The notes under the pieces: model-generated
Database searches by the model: none
What the model saw: the letters and a program-made list of their open reading frames with translations, nothing else
Told to the model about the DNA's origin: nothing
Part shown: positions 48,443 to 60,466 of the stretch, piece after piece
How positions within the stretch are numbered: the first letter of the stretch is position 1
How the letters are laid out: every line of letters begins with the position of its first letter
Origin: Triglochin maritima
Taxonomy: Eukaryota; Streptophyta; Magnoliopsida; Alismatales; Juncaginaceae
Direction of reading: 5' to 3'
Length of the DNA: 64,000 nucleotides
Assembly (NCBI GenBank): GCA_963682175.1
Contig: OY821789.1
Coordinates: 4,836,001 to 4,900,000 of the forward strand
Position numbers and translations under genes: made by a program

Positions 48443-49390
48443 TTACCATCAGATTCGAGTCATGCATTCAAGGAAAGATAAGTTCCTTCCGTTTAAGTCT
48501 CAACTCTAAAAAAAGATGCTTACCTCAGGGGAGGAACTGCAAACAACAGAAATACTTAATCCTTTCCATTCTCTCTCTCCTTTTGTCCTCTATTCTATCA
48601 AATAACAAAAAAATCATTTCTTCACCCAGAAACAATCGTGGCCTGAATATGATCAATTGGATATCTCTTTTTATTGTATTTTGTAGATGACAATCCTTCA
48701 CTTTCTGTTTAGGGTACTAAAATTGAAGTCAATAAAATCATGCAAATGGGTTTCAACTTGTAAACACTCTATAGCAGTTGTCAATTATTGATGAAATGGT
48801 CTTATTGCATATTGCATAAAGTTAGCTCCAAGGATGCACCTAGAAGTCCTAGTATTTCTTAGACACTGTTATTTGCCAACTCTCTGTGGGAGTTTGGAAA
48901 CTACTGCAATGTAAATTGGGAAATCACCTATCTTAGTATCCAGAGATATATTTGACTATGATCACCTGTGTAAAAATGAGTTTCATTTTCTCATTCGACT
49001 TCACCAGTCACCACCCTTAGCACTGTTTCTTTTTAATTAGGTTTATGCATGTGGCTACATAGAACAATATGGATCTTCATACATTGCCTTAGCATCCAAG
49101 TCAAGATGGTTGCTTCTTTTCCTAAAATAAGCCAAGTAAGATCCACCACAAAAGTCTCCTATCCCCATTCCATCCATACCTTCAAACATCCTCACACAAC
49201 CACCATCTCCCGCAGTTATTCAAACAGAAACACATGACTATACGAGAACGACACCATTCCAAGCCCACATTATTATACCCCCTGACCACTTTCAATCTCC
49301 ACTTTCCTTGTTGATCCCCACTAACCAAAATCAATGTAAATCCAAGGAAACACAGCTATAAGCCCATAACATCTTCCGTTGGCGTCCCAA
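48443..49390. other. Intergenic, between HDDC2-like and small membrane protein genes
   Basis: Holds the HDDC2-like 3' UTR on the left and the presumed promoter and 5' UTR of the small gene on the right. No other feature is recognised. Confidence 0.35.
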
Positions 49391-49678
49391 ATGGCTCTCA
49401 CTGGAGACACAACACCACCAGCAGCAACAGATCAAGTGGTGCCTGCTGGGAGGGGAGCAACTCCAACCCAATCCATGAGCCCTTTCTTTGCTGTCATGTC
49501 TGTGATTGCTGTGCTGTCTGTGCTCTCGTGTTTGTTTAGCTGTTTCTGTGTTGGAAGACAGAGAGATCCTCTCGATTGGTCCCAGTGGTTGCAGCGGAGA
49601 TTTGGTCTATTTCATGTAAGCTGTGGGCATCGTGATGCCCAGCTGCAGCAGTCCTCTCCACCACCATCTCCTGTTTGA
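49391..49678 (+). CDS. Small single-pass membrane protein, unknown function
   Basis: An intronless 95-residue frame. The first real ATG is at 49391. The frame is open a few codons further up, but with no ATG. Residues 1-28 are Thr/Ala/Pro-rich and polar. About 31-52 form one hydrophobic segment (FFAVMSVIAVLSVLSCLFSC) with several cysteines. Next comes a basic and Trp-containing stretch (RQRDPLDWSQWLQRRFG), and the tail is Ser/Pro-rich. The layout suggests a type of short plant transmembrane protein, but I do not recognise a named family and assign no function. Coding status rests on composition and the membrane segment, so it is moderately sure. Confidence 0.6.
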   Translation: MALTGDTTPPAATDQVVPAGRGATPTQSMSPFFAVMSVIAVLSVLSCLFSCFCVGRQRDPLDWSQWLQRRFGLFHVSCGHRDAQLQQSSPPPSPV

Positions 49679-50541
49679 TTCACTACGTTTTATTGTTTTT
49701 TTTTAAAATAGTGGGTATGGGTTGATTTTATTTATCCATTTAAGATCCTGGGTCGTTAGAGATAAAATGCAAGCTCGTGTTCTACTTTATTGTGAGTTCT
49801 TAAGAATTGTTAAGGAGAGGATGTGAATTCGTGTCTTACCTTGACTGTGTTTGAATGTGTACATTGGATGTTTGTTTTTTTGGAAAACCGTGCATAAACC
49901 GAAATTTACTAAAGTTAAGGTTTGTGTCCACCGAACAGGTATCTTGTTTGGGTGTTTTGGTTTCTTAAGAAACAAAACAGTCGTATTAGTAAAAAAAAGA
50001 CTGAAATACATGTTGTGGTAAGAAACTACCAAAAACATATCGGAGGTCTTTGGTTTTTCAATGTAAAAACGAAAATCAGGTAGAAACCAGGTTTAATGAT
50101 TATATTGTTTTGTTTTTCAACGGTCCTATTTCAATAGAATCAAATTATGCCACCAACACATCCAAACACAACCCTTATTGTAAGTTTGTAAGAATCAACT
50201 TAGTAACTATGATGTAGTGTACTTCGTATGTCTCTACATGCAATTGTTACCTGCATTTTTGCAAGTTTTGTAAGGACAAGATATTAGATCTGGTCAAATA
50301 TGAGGTGTTTTGCACTTGTGGTGGTTACTTTTTATATCTTGAAGTTTGCAATAAAGGTGCAAATTTGTCTCTTTGCAATTTGCATGTTCACAATGTACGG
50401 AAATTCAAATAAGAAATCTGGTCCTTTGTAGTGGTCGGGGGGAATTGCACCCCTTTTTATCCAATTTTCTGTCTCCTTTTGTTCGGATTTGATATGATTT
50501 AAAATTTTCCAGTGGAAGAATATGAATCTATGCTCAAATAT
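49679..50541. other. Intergenic
   Basis: AT-rich DNA downstream of the small membrane protein gene. No gene or repeat recognised. Confidence 0.35.
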
Positions 50542-50951
50542 TGTTGAGATTTGTTTACGAATAAAGTATGTTTATCATAACAAATGAGTATCCAATTTAT
50601 GTAGAACTTGTAAGATTATTGAGTTTGGGCTAGGCCTATGAACAACTCAATTGAAGAAATCCAATGTTGAGATGAAGATGAGAACTATTGCCCAATGTGT
50701 CATGTGATCACCTCACTTTTAGTCTCATATTGGTGATGTTAACAAGTTGAAGGATGCTGATAAACATCCTATTCACTTGATCCTTTGTAGGTGGAAAGAG
50801 AAGAGGAGAGAATTCTCCACACACGAGTGTGCCCGCCGGTCCGGTCCGAGGTGAGGCGAGACAACGGGGGTTTTGTGAGAAATTAGAGGTTTTAGTCTCA
50901 GGGTGATAGGTGTATAATAGGGTTTTGCAATTAAGTCATTTTGACGGTTAC

Positions 50952-51008
<57 letters not shown>

Positions 51009-51417
51009 TCTTCATGTACACACGTTTTTATTCTTATCATCTCTCTACGAAAATCGTCCCTCTTCGACGATTTTAGGTCTCTGAATCCAGAGTTCTCTGG
51101 CGATCGATTCTTGCGAGGTTCCACGCTGCTTTCGTGGTCCGTCGACTCCGGTGTGCGTCTGATCGACGGTGAGACCGTTCTATCATAGAGAAAATCGACA
51201 GACCATCAAATGCACTAGTATGTGAGCTGATATTTTCTCTGAGGCAAGTCGTCTTCCGACGGCTCGGTTTTTAAGGTCATCTCTGATGATTGTTCATTCT
51301 TTTGTTGTTTTCTTATACATGTTTTTGTACGTTGGTTTTATCTGAATCTTAATGGAATATTTATTCGACGTATGTAACTCGTTGTATTACATTATCATGT
51401 TTATAATTGTATCAACA
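50542..51417 (+). mobile_element. Probable solo LTR, 0.88 kb
   Basis: Starts TGTTGAGATTTG and ends TTGTATCAACA, so the ends are the inverted pair TGTTGA/TCAACA. The inside resembles plant copia LTRs: CTCATATTGGTGATGTTAAC, GGAGAGAATTCTCCACACAC and CGCCGGTCCGGTCC. A convincing target duplication is not seen (AATAT versus AAATT). There is no coding part. Confidence 0.5.
50957..51005. repeat. (TA)n microsatellite
   Basis: About 24 uninterrupted TA units inside the probable solo LTR. Confidence 0.95.
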
Positions 51418-51868
51418 AAATTAATAAGTGTCTACCCGTGACACATGGAACCTCTAACTTGTTTAGGTTGGTCTTCGTGTGGAATATTCAAATGAAACTA
51501 CACAGGGAAACGTCAAACTTAATCACGGATCTCACACCATTTCACGGAGAATCTAATCACCCCATACATAGTTAAAGATCCATGAATAACCCATTCTGAT
51601 TCCACAGTTGTCTCTTTGTAAAATAATAACACCCGTCTTATTGTATGACCCTCACAATGTCTTTACTACAATATGCGTGTAGAAGTCTGGCAATGACCAA
51701 CCCAATCATAACAATTCATATCATTTCACAAATCCAACGTTGCCTACGTTACTTCTACACACCTTCCCACTAATTTCCAAGCTCAATATATCTAAACCAC
51801 ACCTCTCTTAAGTTCAAAGATATACATAACCAAACACAAGCATTTGAGGCACCACCACCACCACCTCG

Positions 51869-52345
51869 ATGGCAGCGTGTTTGGCCCACTTGAGCTCTCA
51901 TCTTCGCCAATTAAAGGAGATTTTCTCCAGGTTTGACACGGACTCTGATGGAAGCTTGACCCAGCTTGAGCTCACAGCGCTTCTCCGGTCCCTGGGGATC
52001 AAACCAGCGGGCGACCGGATCCACGTTCTCCTTCGTGATATGGACACAAACTCAAACGGTTCGATCGAATTCGAGGAGTTAGCGGGGGCAATTGCGCCAA
52101 TTATGACCGAACGTGAGCTTGTTGACCAAAGTCAACTAATGGAGGTGTTCAAGTCGTTTGACCGGGACGGCAACGGGGAGCTGGCCCGGTCCATGGCCAA
52201 GATGGGCCACCCGCTAACATTTCACGAGCTAACTGAGATGATGCGTGGGGCGGATACAGATGGCGATGGTGTCATTAGTTTCCAGGAATTTGCCGACATT
52301 ATGGCCAAGTCAGCGGTCGAGTTCCTCGAACTTGGAAAGACTTAA
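51869..52345 (+). CDS. CML15/16-like: Calmodulin-like protein, CML15/16 type, third EF-hand damaged
   Basis: A calcium sensor of 158 residues in a single exon, as usual for this family. EF-hand loops: EF1 at residues 23-34 (DTDSDGSLTQLE), EF2 at 59-70 (DTNSNGSIEFEE) and EF4 at 129-140 (DTDGDGVISFQE). All three have D at position 1 and E at position 12. EF3 begins normally at D98 (DRDGNG) but passes straight to E104 and LARSMAKMGHPLTF. The five residues that should fill loop positions 7-11 are missing, with no frame change (junction at 52177/52178). EF3 should therefore not bind calcium. The rest of the protein and the C-terminus are intact, so the gene is probably expressed with three working sites. 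The start is the first ATG and fits the family length. Confidence 0.92.
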   Translation: MAACLAHLSSHLRQLKEIFSRFDTDSDGSLTQLELTALLRSLGIKPAGDRIHVLLRDMDTNSNGSIEFEELAGAIAPIMTERELVDQSQLMEVFKSFDRDGNGELARSMAKMGHPLTFHELTEMMRGADTDGDGVISFQEFADIMAKSAVEFLELGKT

Positions 52346-53152
52346 GGTGCGTTTGGGAAGAGATTCTGATCGGTTGGTGAATCCTAACTACAAATTGATC
52401 CCAACAAACAACTTACTAACACTTTGGCGGAGATTACTTTGTCGTCGAACATCAACAACCTGTGAGTAGTATTGATTTGAATTTGACCAGGATAGTTTGA
52501 CTTGGTCTGGGTGGGAGATTGGGATCCAAATGATCACATGGGACAAGATTATTTTCAATGAGGATTTTATAACTTTGATAGCAGTTCTTTTATTCAAAAT
52601 TTTGATTTGCACCATTCAAATATTTTACTCCATTGTCATTCCCAAATGCCTACTTTTATATGATTATTATGCAAGACGCATAAGCAATGTTAGGATAACA
52701 TCTCCCCGATCTTTTTACTAGCTTATTCTAATATATATGACGTGTATTGTTGTATACTACTTCATGTACACCAAGCAATATGCTACCCAATGATTCCTAA
52801 GAATAGGAATAAGGTAGCCATTATAGAGGCCAATAAAATCCATGTCCTCATCCCAAGATTCCCAACAAATTGTGTTTCCACTTTGTATATAATATGCTCC
52901 TGCCACAATCCCACAAAGAACAGACAAATAGTACTCTTTCTTTGAAACCATATATATTGGACGAATTATCACTCCAATACTCCACAGAGTTACATTTATT
53001 TTACATCTATTCTAACCATGATTCTTGATAATTCAACTTGACCCGCACATTCGGAATCCATGTTCCTTTTTTCTACATTGGCTGTGGTTAGCCTATGGTG
53101 CTATAATTGAGAGGCAAAAGACATGTTCTTGTCTAGTGTAGAAATGTCGTTT
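52346..53152. other. Intergenic between CML-like and PHO1-like genes
   Basis: Convergent 3' ends of two genes. It holds their 3' UTRs. No other feature is recognised. Confidence 0.35.
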
Positions 53153-55040
53153 CTAATCTTGGTCCACTTCGTGGAAGGGTAAAGGTACAATCTTCACAGC
53201 TCGGAATTTACCTGCGTTGTTAAGATGCTCGTTCTCCAATCTAAAATGAATAGTAACAAAAAAAAGTTTTTAACTGTTACTAAAAGATATAATACTATAG
53301 CTACAAGAATGAGAAATTATGATTGAAGGTATTTAAGTTACCGGTAGAAGTTCCATTGCCCGCGGCGAATGACTTCAAGTGCAGCAATGAAAAATGTTAT
53401 TACTCTGTAGTCTATGTTACCGAAGCTTAAGTGCAGAACTGTTTGCAACCAAGCGAGCCTTAGAATGAGATTCAAACCCTGAAAACCCAGGTATATTGTA
53501 CAATTTTAACGTTTAACAACAAGATACTATTTTTCCCCCCAAAAGATAACTAGAAAACCCGAAAAAAAGCTCATCAACTGTACGTACCATGGAGAGGAAA
53601 TAGATAAACTTCCTCTTAAGCAAGAGATCATTTCTTAACCAACGATTTTTGGAATCGAACTGGAGAAGACCCCAATCCTTAACGAAGTCCCAGTACAACT
53701 GATAAACAGTTGCCGTGCTAGAGACCACGACGAGCAACGACAACCATCCAACGGTCCTCTCCTTCTCGTATGCCACTTTCGCACCCGCTGCCAGCATAGC
53801 TGAGACGTACTTCCCAAGGTTCACCAAATGGTTCGTTTGCCCCTCGTCGAACCACCTTCGAGCACACTATACTTACACCAACAGATAATTAATGTTTCAA
53901 AATTTTATTCGTTATATTTTGAAGGGCAAAAGTGAAGAAACCAACACGACAATTTATAATGAAAACTCAATTAAATGTCCGAATTTCTTAAATACCCGAA
54001 TCAACTTAACGAATATATATCTTATCTTTTATCATGATATTTGGCTTACATATGGAAAACTTCTAAACATTAATTATTTATAGCAGTTGGTTATATTTAC
54101 TATTTAGTGCTTCTAATGAGGATAAGTTAAGATTTTTGACAAATTCTGGCATATTAAAGGCTTAAAGCTAAGTGCAATCTATATTATACAAAAAATATTG
54201 CAAAAAATTCACTACTTTTGGTGATTTTGAGTATATTTACCTGCATTGCTCTCCAATAATATGGGAGGAAGGAAACAGCATAGGCGAGATCTCTGTAATG
54301 TATGTTTCTGTTGCAGAAGCCATAATCTTGTGTTTTGAAACTACCGGTAATGTAGTAACATGCCACGTACTCCATGTTTCTTAGCATTGGTACCTATAAT
54401 TTTTTCCAAAAAGGTGCAATCCCACTATCAGAAAGTTGTTGATAAAAGATTAATTATATTAGATAACAAGTTTTAAGGTGTTATGAATACAACATCTTAT
54501 ACAATACAATCCTCCAAGTCCCACTGTCAGAAAGTCCAGAAAGGAATTAAGTTTCTTTTTTATCAATGAAAACTCTTTCGACCCATCTTTTTTATCAATA
54601 AAAAACAATTGAATGACATGATTAAAATGTATTGATTAAGCGATAAAAATACTGTATGGAATAAAGTCAAAATTACTGAATGGTGCCAAGGATAAAAATA
54701 GGTTAGTACGTATGATCTGAACCCTTCAAGAGGGTAATTCCATTTTCTTTTCGATAAGTATTTTAGTTTAAATAAAACAATTGTATATATGACATGATTA
54801 AAATGTATTGATTAAGCGATTAAAATACTGTAACATTAATTAATGGTTAATTACCTGGCTGCAAAGTTGATCGGCCATGAAGAAGTCCACCATGACAACC
54901 TTATAAAGTGGAGACAATATTATGTTCCTAATGACCTTCAGGAAATGGTACCGACTCGCGCGGTAAACTATGTTGAATGGGCACACAAGTATCAACAAAA
55001 ATAACTGCAGATACATATATGTAAGTTAATGTTTATGAAG

Positions 55041-55077
<37 letters not shown>

Positions 55078-58000
55078 AGTGTAATCAATTCAAATACATG
55101 TACTAATCAATTACCAAGAGAAGGAGGCCGGGAATCGCTTGAATCTGAGTTGAGGAGTGGGCATTGACTGTGAGAGAAAGGTGAGCAAACAAAACCCCTA
55201 CAACAACAGTCATTGATGTGGTGCATATCAAGAACACATCTCTATATTTGAGCTCTTTCGTAGGAGAAAATTCAAATATGAAAGTGTAGTTTATGCGGGT
55301 TTTTCGCCACATGAAGATGTTGCAGCCGTAAAGAAACAAGTGAAGAAACAATAGACTGAACATGCTGCAAAAAGTCACCAAACAATAATTGGTCATAATT
55401 CATTTTTCAAACAAAAAATTAATCAAATGAAAATCTTAAATAAAGGGTTAAATAATTAGTTTATATATTAAACATGAGTTAGTAGTAAAGCCTATAAAGA
55501 TTGAATTTGTAGAAGGAATCATGTGGATAACACATTCGCTTGTGTATATTGTTAGAGTTCAATGCCACTGTAGGAACTTATTGACTGACACTCAAAATTA
55601 AGACATTTAAAATTGATTTTTAAAAATCAAATTCAATAACATGTATTGTTATATCTTAAACTATAACATGTTAAAATTGTAGATCAATCGAAGTTAATTT
55701 CACAGTTGATCTAAAATATATATTCATATTTGAACGACTGAAATTTACTGAATTTTGAAGTGTTCGGATCAAGATCTACGATGATCCATTTGATCTGAAA
55801 TTTTTACCACATATTTCTTATATACGATATATCACACCTATAATTTTTTATATAAAAAAACTAACCGAAAGTGACTGAAAATGTGGTGTAACCGTCAAAA
55901 TGGTTGTAGGCCTCCTACAACTCCATTTTTCCATATTGGTATATGCAATGGTAACGACATAGTACTATACATGATCAAACCATATTAAGATACTTGCCTG
56001 AGTACAGGGTAAACAGTTTCCATATAGATGGAGTCTGAATTGCTTGTGTACATCCCAGCAATATGTGCCATAATACAATATCCCACCAGCAAAGCTATGA
56101 AACAACCCGCAAATAACCCTTCAAGAAACCAATTTAAGATGTCCAAACTCCATTGTAAGTGTTAATGCAATAAAAATCATACTTCCAAATTTATGATATT
56201 AAAAAGTACCGATGAAGAAGGTGACGGTATGTGATTCTTTGCGCTGATGGGGCTTCAGGTACTTCATCGCCTTCGTTCGATCATCTTCAGCAAAGTGTTT
56301 GATGAAAAGGTCCTCCACCTCATCCATTAATCTGATTGCCTATGATTTGAACACACATTACACTAAATTAGCACATCAACTATTTGTAATTATATATAGC
56401 AAATATTTAAAATTTTCCATTCTGAGAGGTGATCAAACCAAATATATATGATTACTTAGACTATATTTATGTGATTTGAAACAATTAGAAGTGTGATCTT
56501 GCAACAAGAATTTCCATAGATACGAAAGCAGCTCATGCCTTATCTGAGCTGTTGAAGTAAGAACTCTCCACAACTTTGAGGTAGATGGGCAGTACTTGTT
56601 TTCCAGTGATCTATACAAATTAATAGCCATTATCAATAAGGATAAAATAATTAACAAGCACCGGAAAAAAAATGAAATCCTACGAAATCTAGCTACCTTA
56701 TCAAACTTCTTCAAAATTTTCACAAAGGCCAACATGTTGAGATTCCTGTCATCCAATACAACATAAGGTACGGTTTAATGTCAATTGGTTTTGGGTTGGA
56801 AAGCCAAACTTTGATAAGAACGTACAATATGTTAATTGTACTTACCTATATGTGCTAAGGTATCCTAAACCTTTGTAGAGCTCAACAAATGCCCCTCTAA
56901 TCATCTTCTCGGCGCGATGTAGCTTCGCCTTGTTGACATTCACTTTGCCACCATCGGAGCCTCCCTTCTTAGATTGGTTGACAAGATCTTCCCTTACCAA
57001 GTAAGTGAGAGCTGAAATGGTCCTTGAAGGTGTGGTTGAAGGTATATTGATCCTTACATTCTTCCCTTGGCAACTAAAAACCCTTCCATTGCTGGAGAGG
57101 CTCCTTAGCTTCCCTGATTCATCTTGTTTCACTTTTTCCGTTGCTTCAGATTCGCCGTCGACCAACCGAGAAGAGAGGCATTTGTCAAATTCGCATGTTG
57201 GGGCCTCTTGGAGTTGCTCAAGCTCACAACTTAGACCCCTCATAGAGTCATCTTCTGCTACAAGCAAATTAAGTTTGAATAATTGAGTTACTAATGATCA
57301 GGATCTTGGTCTAGTATGATTGTAGCTAGTTAACGTGGGTTTGTTGATTATGATGTAATCACCATTTGATCTTTGTTTAGGTTTTTTTGAGTGTTTAAAC
57401 ATCTTGGTGCAAAGTTACATAAGAACAGTTAGCTGAATTGCAACATGAGAAGTTGTGGCATTCGAAAGAGCCTAGGATATTTGTGTTACATAAAAACATT
57501 AACTTGATTGATTTGGACAAAAGCAAAGGAGAAAGAAAGAAAGTTGTCGTTTCCTTTTTTTCTCTTTTGAAAGTAGTGCAACTAATTATGAACATGATTC
57601 ATAATATTAATGTACGTCCCAGCATCTTTTGTTTTCTCACTAAGAAAAGATATTATATCCTACAAAAAGGAAGCATGCATGCATGTCTACCCTCTAGCTG
57701 TTGTACACGAAACAACTAGAAAAATGATATTCGAACTTACTTTGTATTTTAACAAAGTGAGGAGATCAGAAAAAACATTGACTACAGACCGCATTTTGGT
57801 CAGCACCCATTCCCCCCCCCCCTCCATGGACCATTTTCAATAAAATTGGAATGGTGTCACTTCACTCCTCTTTTGCCACACTCAAATTTTAAAATCATTA
57901 AGCCACTTTAAGCTAATTATGTACACTAGATAGATCACCCAAAAGATTTTTTTTCAAGGGAGAGAATATCCTACAGCACATTCCGTTTACAACACAAAAA

Positions 58001-59483
58001 TATTTTTTACTAAGATTTCATTACATCATAAAAGAGTTCATGGTAGTACATAGTTGAACATTATTTCATGTGGAATATATAGTTTGATAGAAAGGGAAAA
58101 CAAACAAACAAAGTCACTTAATTAATTACCGGAAGCAATTGAGCACGAAATAGAGGGGTCATCCCTCATGCCCCGAGAAGAGGAATCCCCTCCACCGCCG
58201 CCTCGTTGGTTCTTCAGAACCGTCTTAAGCTCGACGAGGATCTCCATTTGCTTCTTAAGAGACTCACCTCTCTCAACAAATTCCTTCTCCTTTGCCCTGT
58301 AAAATTGGTTCACTTTGTTGAGCTGCAAATCGAGCCTCGCGAAGAAGTCCTTGGCAGCATCAGTGTCTGTAAATTGATCTAGCAATTCCGTCTCGTAAAA
58401 GTCCCCTTTGCTCGCAGAAGAAGCGAGCTTCTTGTGAACCTACAACATGGAAATTAAATGACATTAATCCTATTGAAATATGTATAAGAGGCTTAAGAAA
58501 AGCTCATTGCGCGCGCGCACATCATGTTGGAAAGAAAGTGATCAACAATTCAATATTAACATTTTTGTTCTTGTATACATGCAAGTGTGTGTATATATAT
58601 ATATATATGCAACCCAAGGCACGGCATGAAAATATGACACAATATAAAAGCTTGCACGTACGACGTATATTAATGTAGAGCAACGTACAATTAATGACTA
58701 CAACCAAGGCACACCTTACTCTGTGATTTGTAAGTAATTAACTAATTATCTGCAGGTATAGTATCTTGTCACGTACCATGCATGAGCTACCATTCTACTT
58801 ATGTGTGTGTGTATATATATATATATATACACTACTTGTGCTACTACTAGTACTCTAACAAAAAGAGGATAATATGATGATCGTATATATGGTCCCTCAA
58901 AGAAAGATAATATTATTTGTGTTGGCTAAAGAAGAAGTCTTCACATTTGATTCCACCGAAGACTAGATAAAGGAACATATCACTTGAAACACTGCTAATT
59001 AAATAATAATTACCAGATAAAACACAACTGAAAATTCAAATAGGTATTAATTCATTTCCCTCTAGACATTAGAGTAAAGCAACAGAAAAGGTGAAGGTGG
59101 TCACTAATTAAGGCTAGTAAATTCGCTCCCTTGCTTAGTCAGTTACTCCGCTATATGGTACCATGTAATTAAGTACAGTGAGAGAACAAAACAAGTGGCT
59201 GAAGCGAGTGGGTTAGTAATCGAGTTTGAGATGATCAAGAGATGTGTGTGCATACATGGATGAGCACATGGTCCTTGTGCTTGTCATTGGACAACCAAAG
59301 GGAGAGCTTCTTCAAAGGAGAAAAGAGAGTTTGAGCCAAAGAAGGCTTTGGTGGTGGCTTCTTTGCAGGGTTGATATTGTTTTGCATCTTCTTGAGATCT
59401 TTCTTCAATTGCCAATAATCAACAAAGGCCTCCTTCCATTCAGGCACAAGCTGCCCTTCAAATTGCTTGGAGAACTTCACCAT
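53153..59483 (-). CDS. PHO1-like: PHO1-like phosphate exporter (SPX and EXS domains), 13 exons
   Basis: PHO1 proteins export phosphate, for example into root xylem, from Golgi/endomembrane and plasma membrane. Exons, start to stop: 59483-59256, 58439-58130, 57257-56846, 56745-56697, 56610-56539, 56339-56210, 56118-55998, 55364-55115, 55004-54855, 54393-54241, 53866-53588, 53478-53342, 53240-53153. They give 792 residues in one frame, the usual size. The SPX domain starts [20 protein letters not shown] and continues with [39 protein letters not shown] and [34 protein letters not shown] links to membrane segments ([55 protein letters not shown]). The EXS domain has [57 protein letters not shown] and [20 protein letters not shown]. 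Introns 5 and 7 use GC donors; the others are GT-AG. No defects seen. Confidence 0.93.
55044..55075. repeat. (AT)n microsatellite
   Basis: About 16 AT units in intron 8 of the PHO1-like gene, 40 bp from the exon 9 acceptor. Confidence 0.9.
58591..58608. repeat. Short (TA)n microsatellite
   Basis: In intron 1 of the PHO1-like gene, preceded by GTGTGTG. A similar TGTGTG(TA)n run lies at about 58801-58830. Confidence 0.8.
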
Positions 59484-59569
59484 CCCAAAGTCTTAATTGG
59501 TTCTACTACAACTCTAAATTAAACACCAATGTTGGGTGGTGGGTGTTCAAGGAGAGTGGCATGAGTGCA

Positions 59570-59577
59570 TATTTATA
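59570..59577 (-). promoter_or_regulatory. Likely TATA box of the PHO1-like gene
   Basis: TATAAATA on the minus strand, 87-94 bp upstream of the ATG at 59483. This leaves room for a transcription start about 30 bp downstream and a short 5' UTR. CATGCA (RY-like) motifs overlap its flanks. Confidence 0.6.
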
Positions 59578-59898
59578 TGCATGGCTTGCTTTTACTACCA
59601 CTAAGTGTGTGAAGGAAGAAAGAAATTGATGTGGGTATCATTCTAATGGTGTCGGTAGACAGCACATTCTATAATATCCTATTACATGATAGTGTTATGC
59701 TATATACTGATTTGAGGATAAGGGAGAGAGCCATGCAATTCTCTCCTTCTTGATCCTTAATTTGTTCCTTTTGATCTCAACTTCATTTGGCTTGGATTCC
59801 TTCCCGCAATTAAGCTTCCACGTGCACAAATTAAATCGATGAGATGGTTAATTGAGCCAAGTAAAGTTTTGTGATATCATGGTGGGTGAGTGGGACAC
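59578..59898. other. Remaining promoter region between PHO1-like gene and copia LTR
   Basis: All that is left of the original upstream sequence before the copia insertion. No gene inside. Confidence 0.4.
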
Positions 59899-59946
59899 TG
59901 TTGGAATTTGGTTTATAATTGTTAATACAGGAAAACAGGGAGAAAT

Positions 59947-60404
59947 GGTCGACCGGAACTTAAGTCACGGTCGACCGATTTACTCCAGGAGCCTGGAGGC
60001 TCGGAACAGATCGAGGAACGGTCGACCGGTTCGGGGAAGTCGGTCGACCGAAAACGGCCAGTAGATTTGGAGCTCGGATCTTTTTAAGATCCGGTCGACC
60101 GGTGCTGGGCACGCAGTCGACCGAAACGTGACAGTAGATACGAGACGAAATTCAGCACAGCAATCTGTCGACCGGTGTTGGACACGCGGTCGACCGAATT
60201 CGTCCAGTAGCTTCAGGCGCTATCCAACAGTGCAGAACGGTCGACCGGTGTTGGACACGCGGTCGACCGAAATTGTCCAGGAGCGTCGAACGTTGTTCAG
60301 CAGCGCGGAACGGTCGACCGGCTATGGGCGAGCGGTCGACCGAACGATGACAGTTACGCGAACTAACCGAAGTTCGGTCGACCGATGGGAAATTCCGGCC
60401 GACC
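59947..60404. repeat. GGTCGACC paired-palindrome array with exact 73-bp period
   Basis: Fourteen sites start at 59947, 59969, 60020, 60042, 60093, 60115, 60166, 60188, 60239, 60261, 60312, 60334, 60376 and 60397. Successive gaps are 22, 51, 22, 51, 22, 51, 22, 51, 22, 51, 22, 42 and 21. Eleven sites are exact GGTCGACC and three differ by one base. The 43-bp stretches between pairs are strongly diverged, yet keep their length. Confidence 0.95.
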
Positions 60405-60458
60405 GTTTTCAGACAGTTATGCACGATCTGAATTATTCTTTGTACAATTTTAGCCTAT

Positions 60459-60466
60459 TATAAATA
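60459..60466 (+). promoter_or_regulatory. TATA box of the copia LTR
   Basis: TATAAATA lies 55 bp downstream of the last palindrome. This fits the U3/R layout of a plant LTR. Confidence 0.7.

Noticed and set aside
59947..60404. CRISPR-like array (short palindromic repeats at regular 73-bp spacing)
   Set aside because: Repeats are 8-10 bp rather than 23-47 bp. They lie inside a plant LTR next to a TATA box, and no cas genes are present.
60128..60463. Long open frames across the palindrome arrays (also 38818-39150, 41187-41642)
   Set aside because: Their repeated VDR, RST and GRP tripeptides come only from reading GGTCGACC in different frames. They have no domain and occur on both strands.
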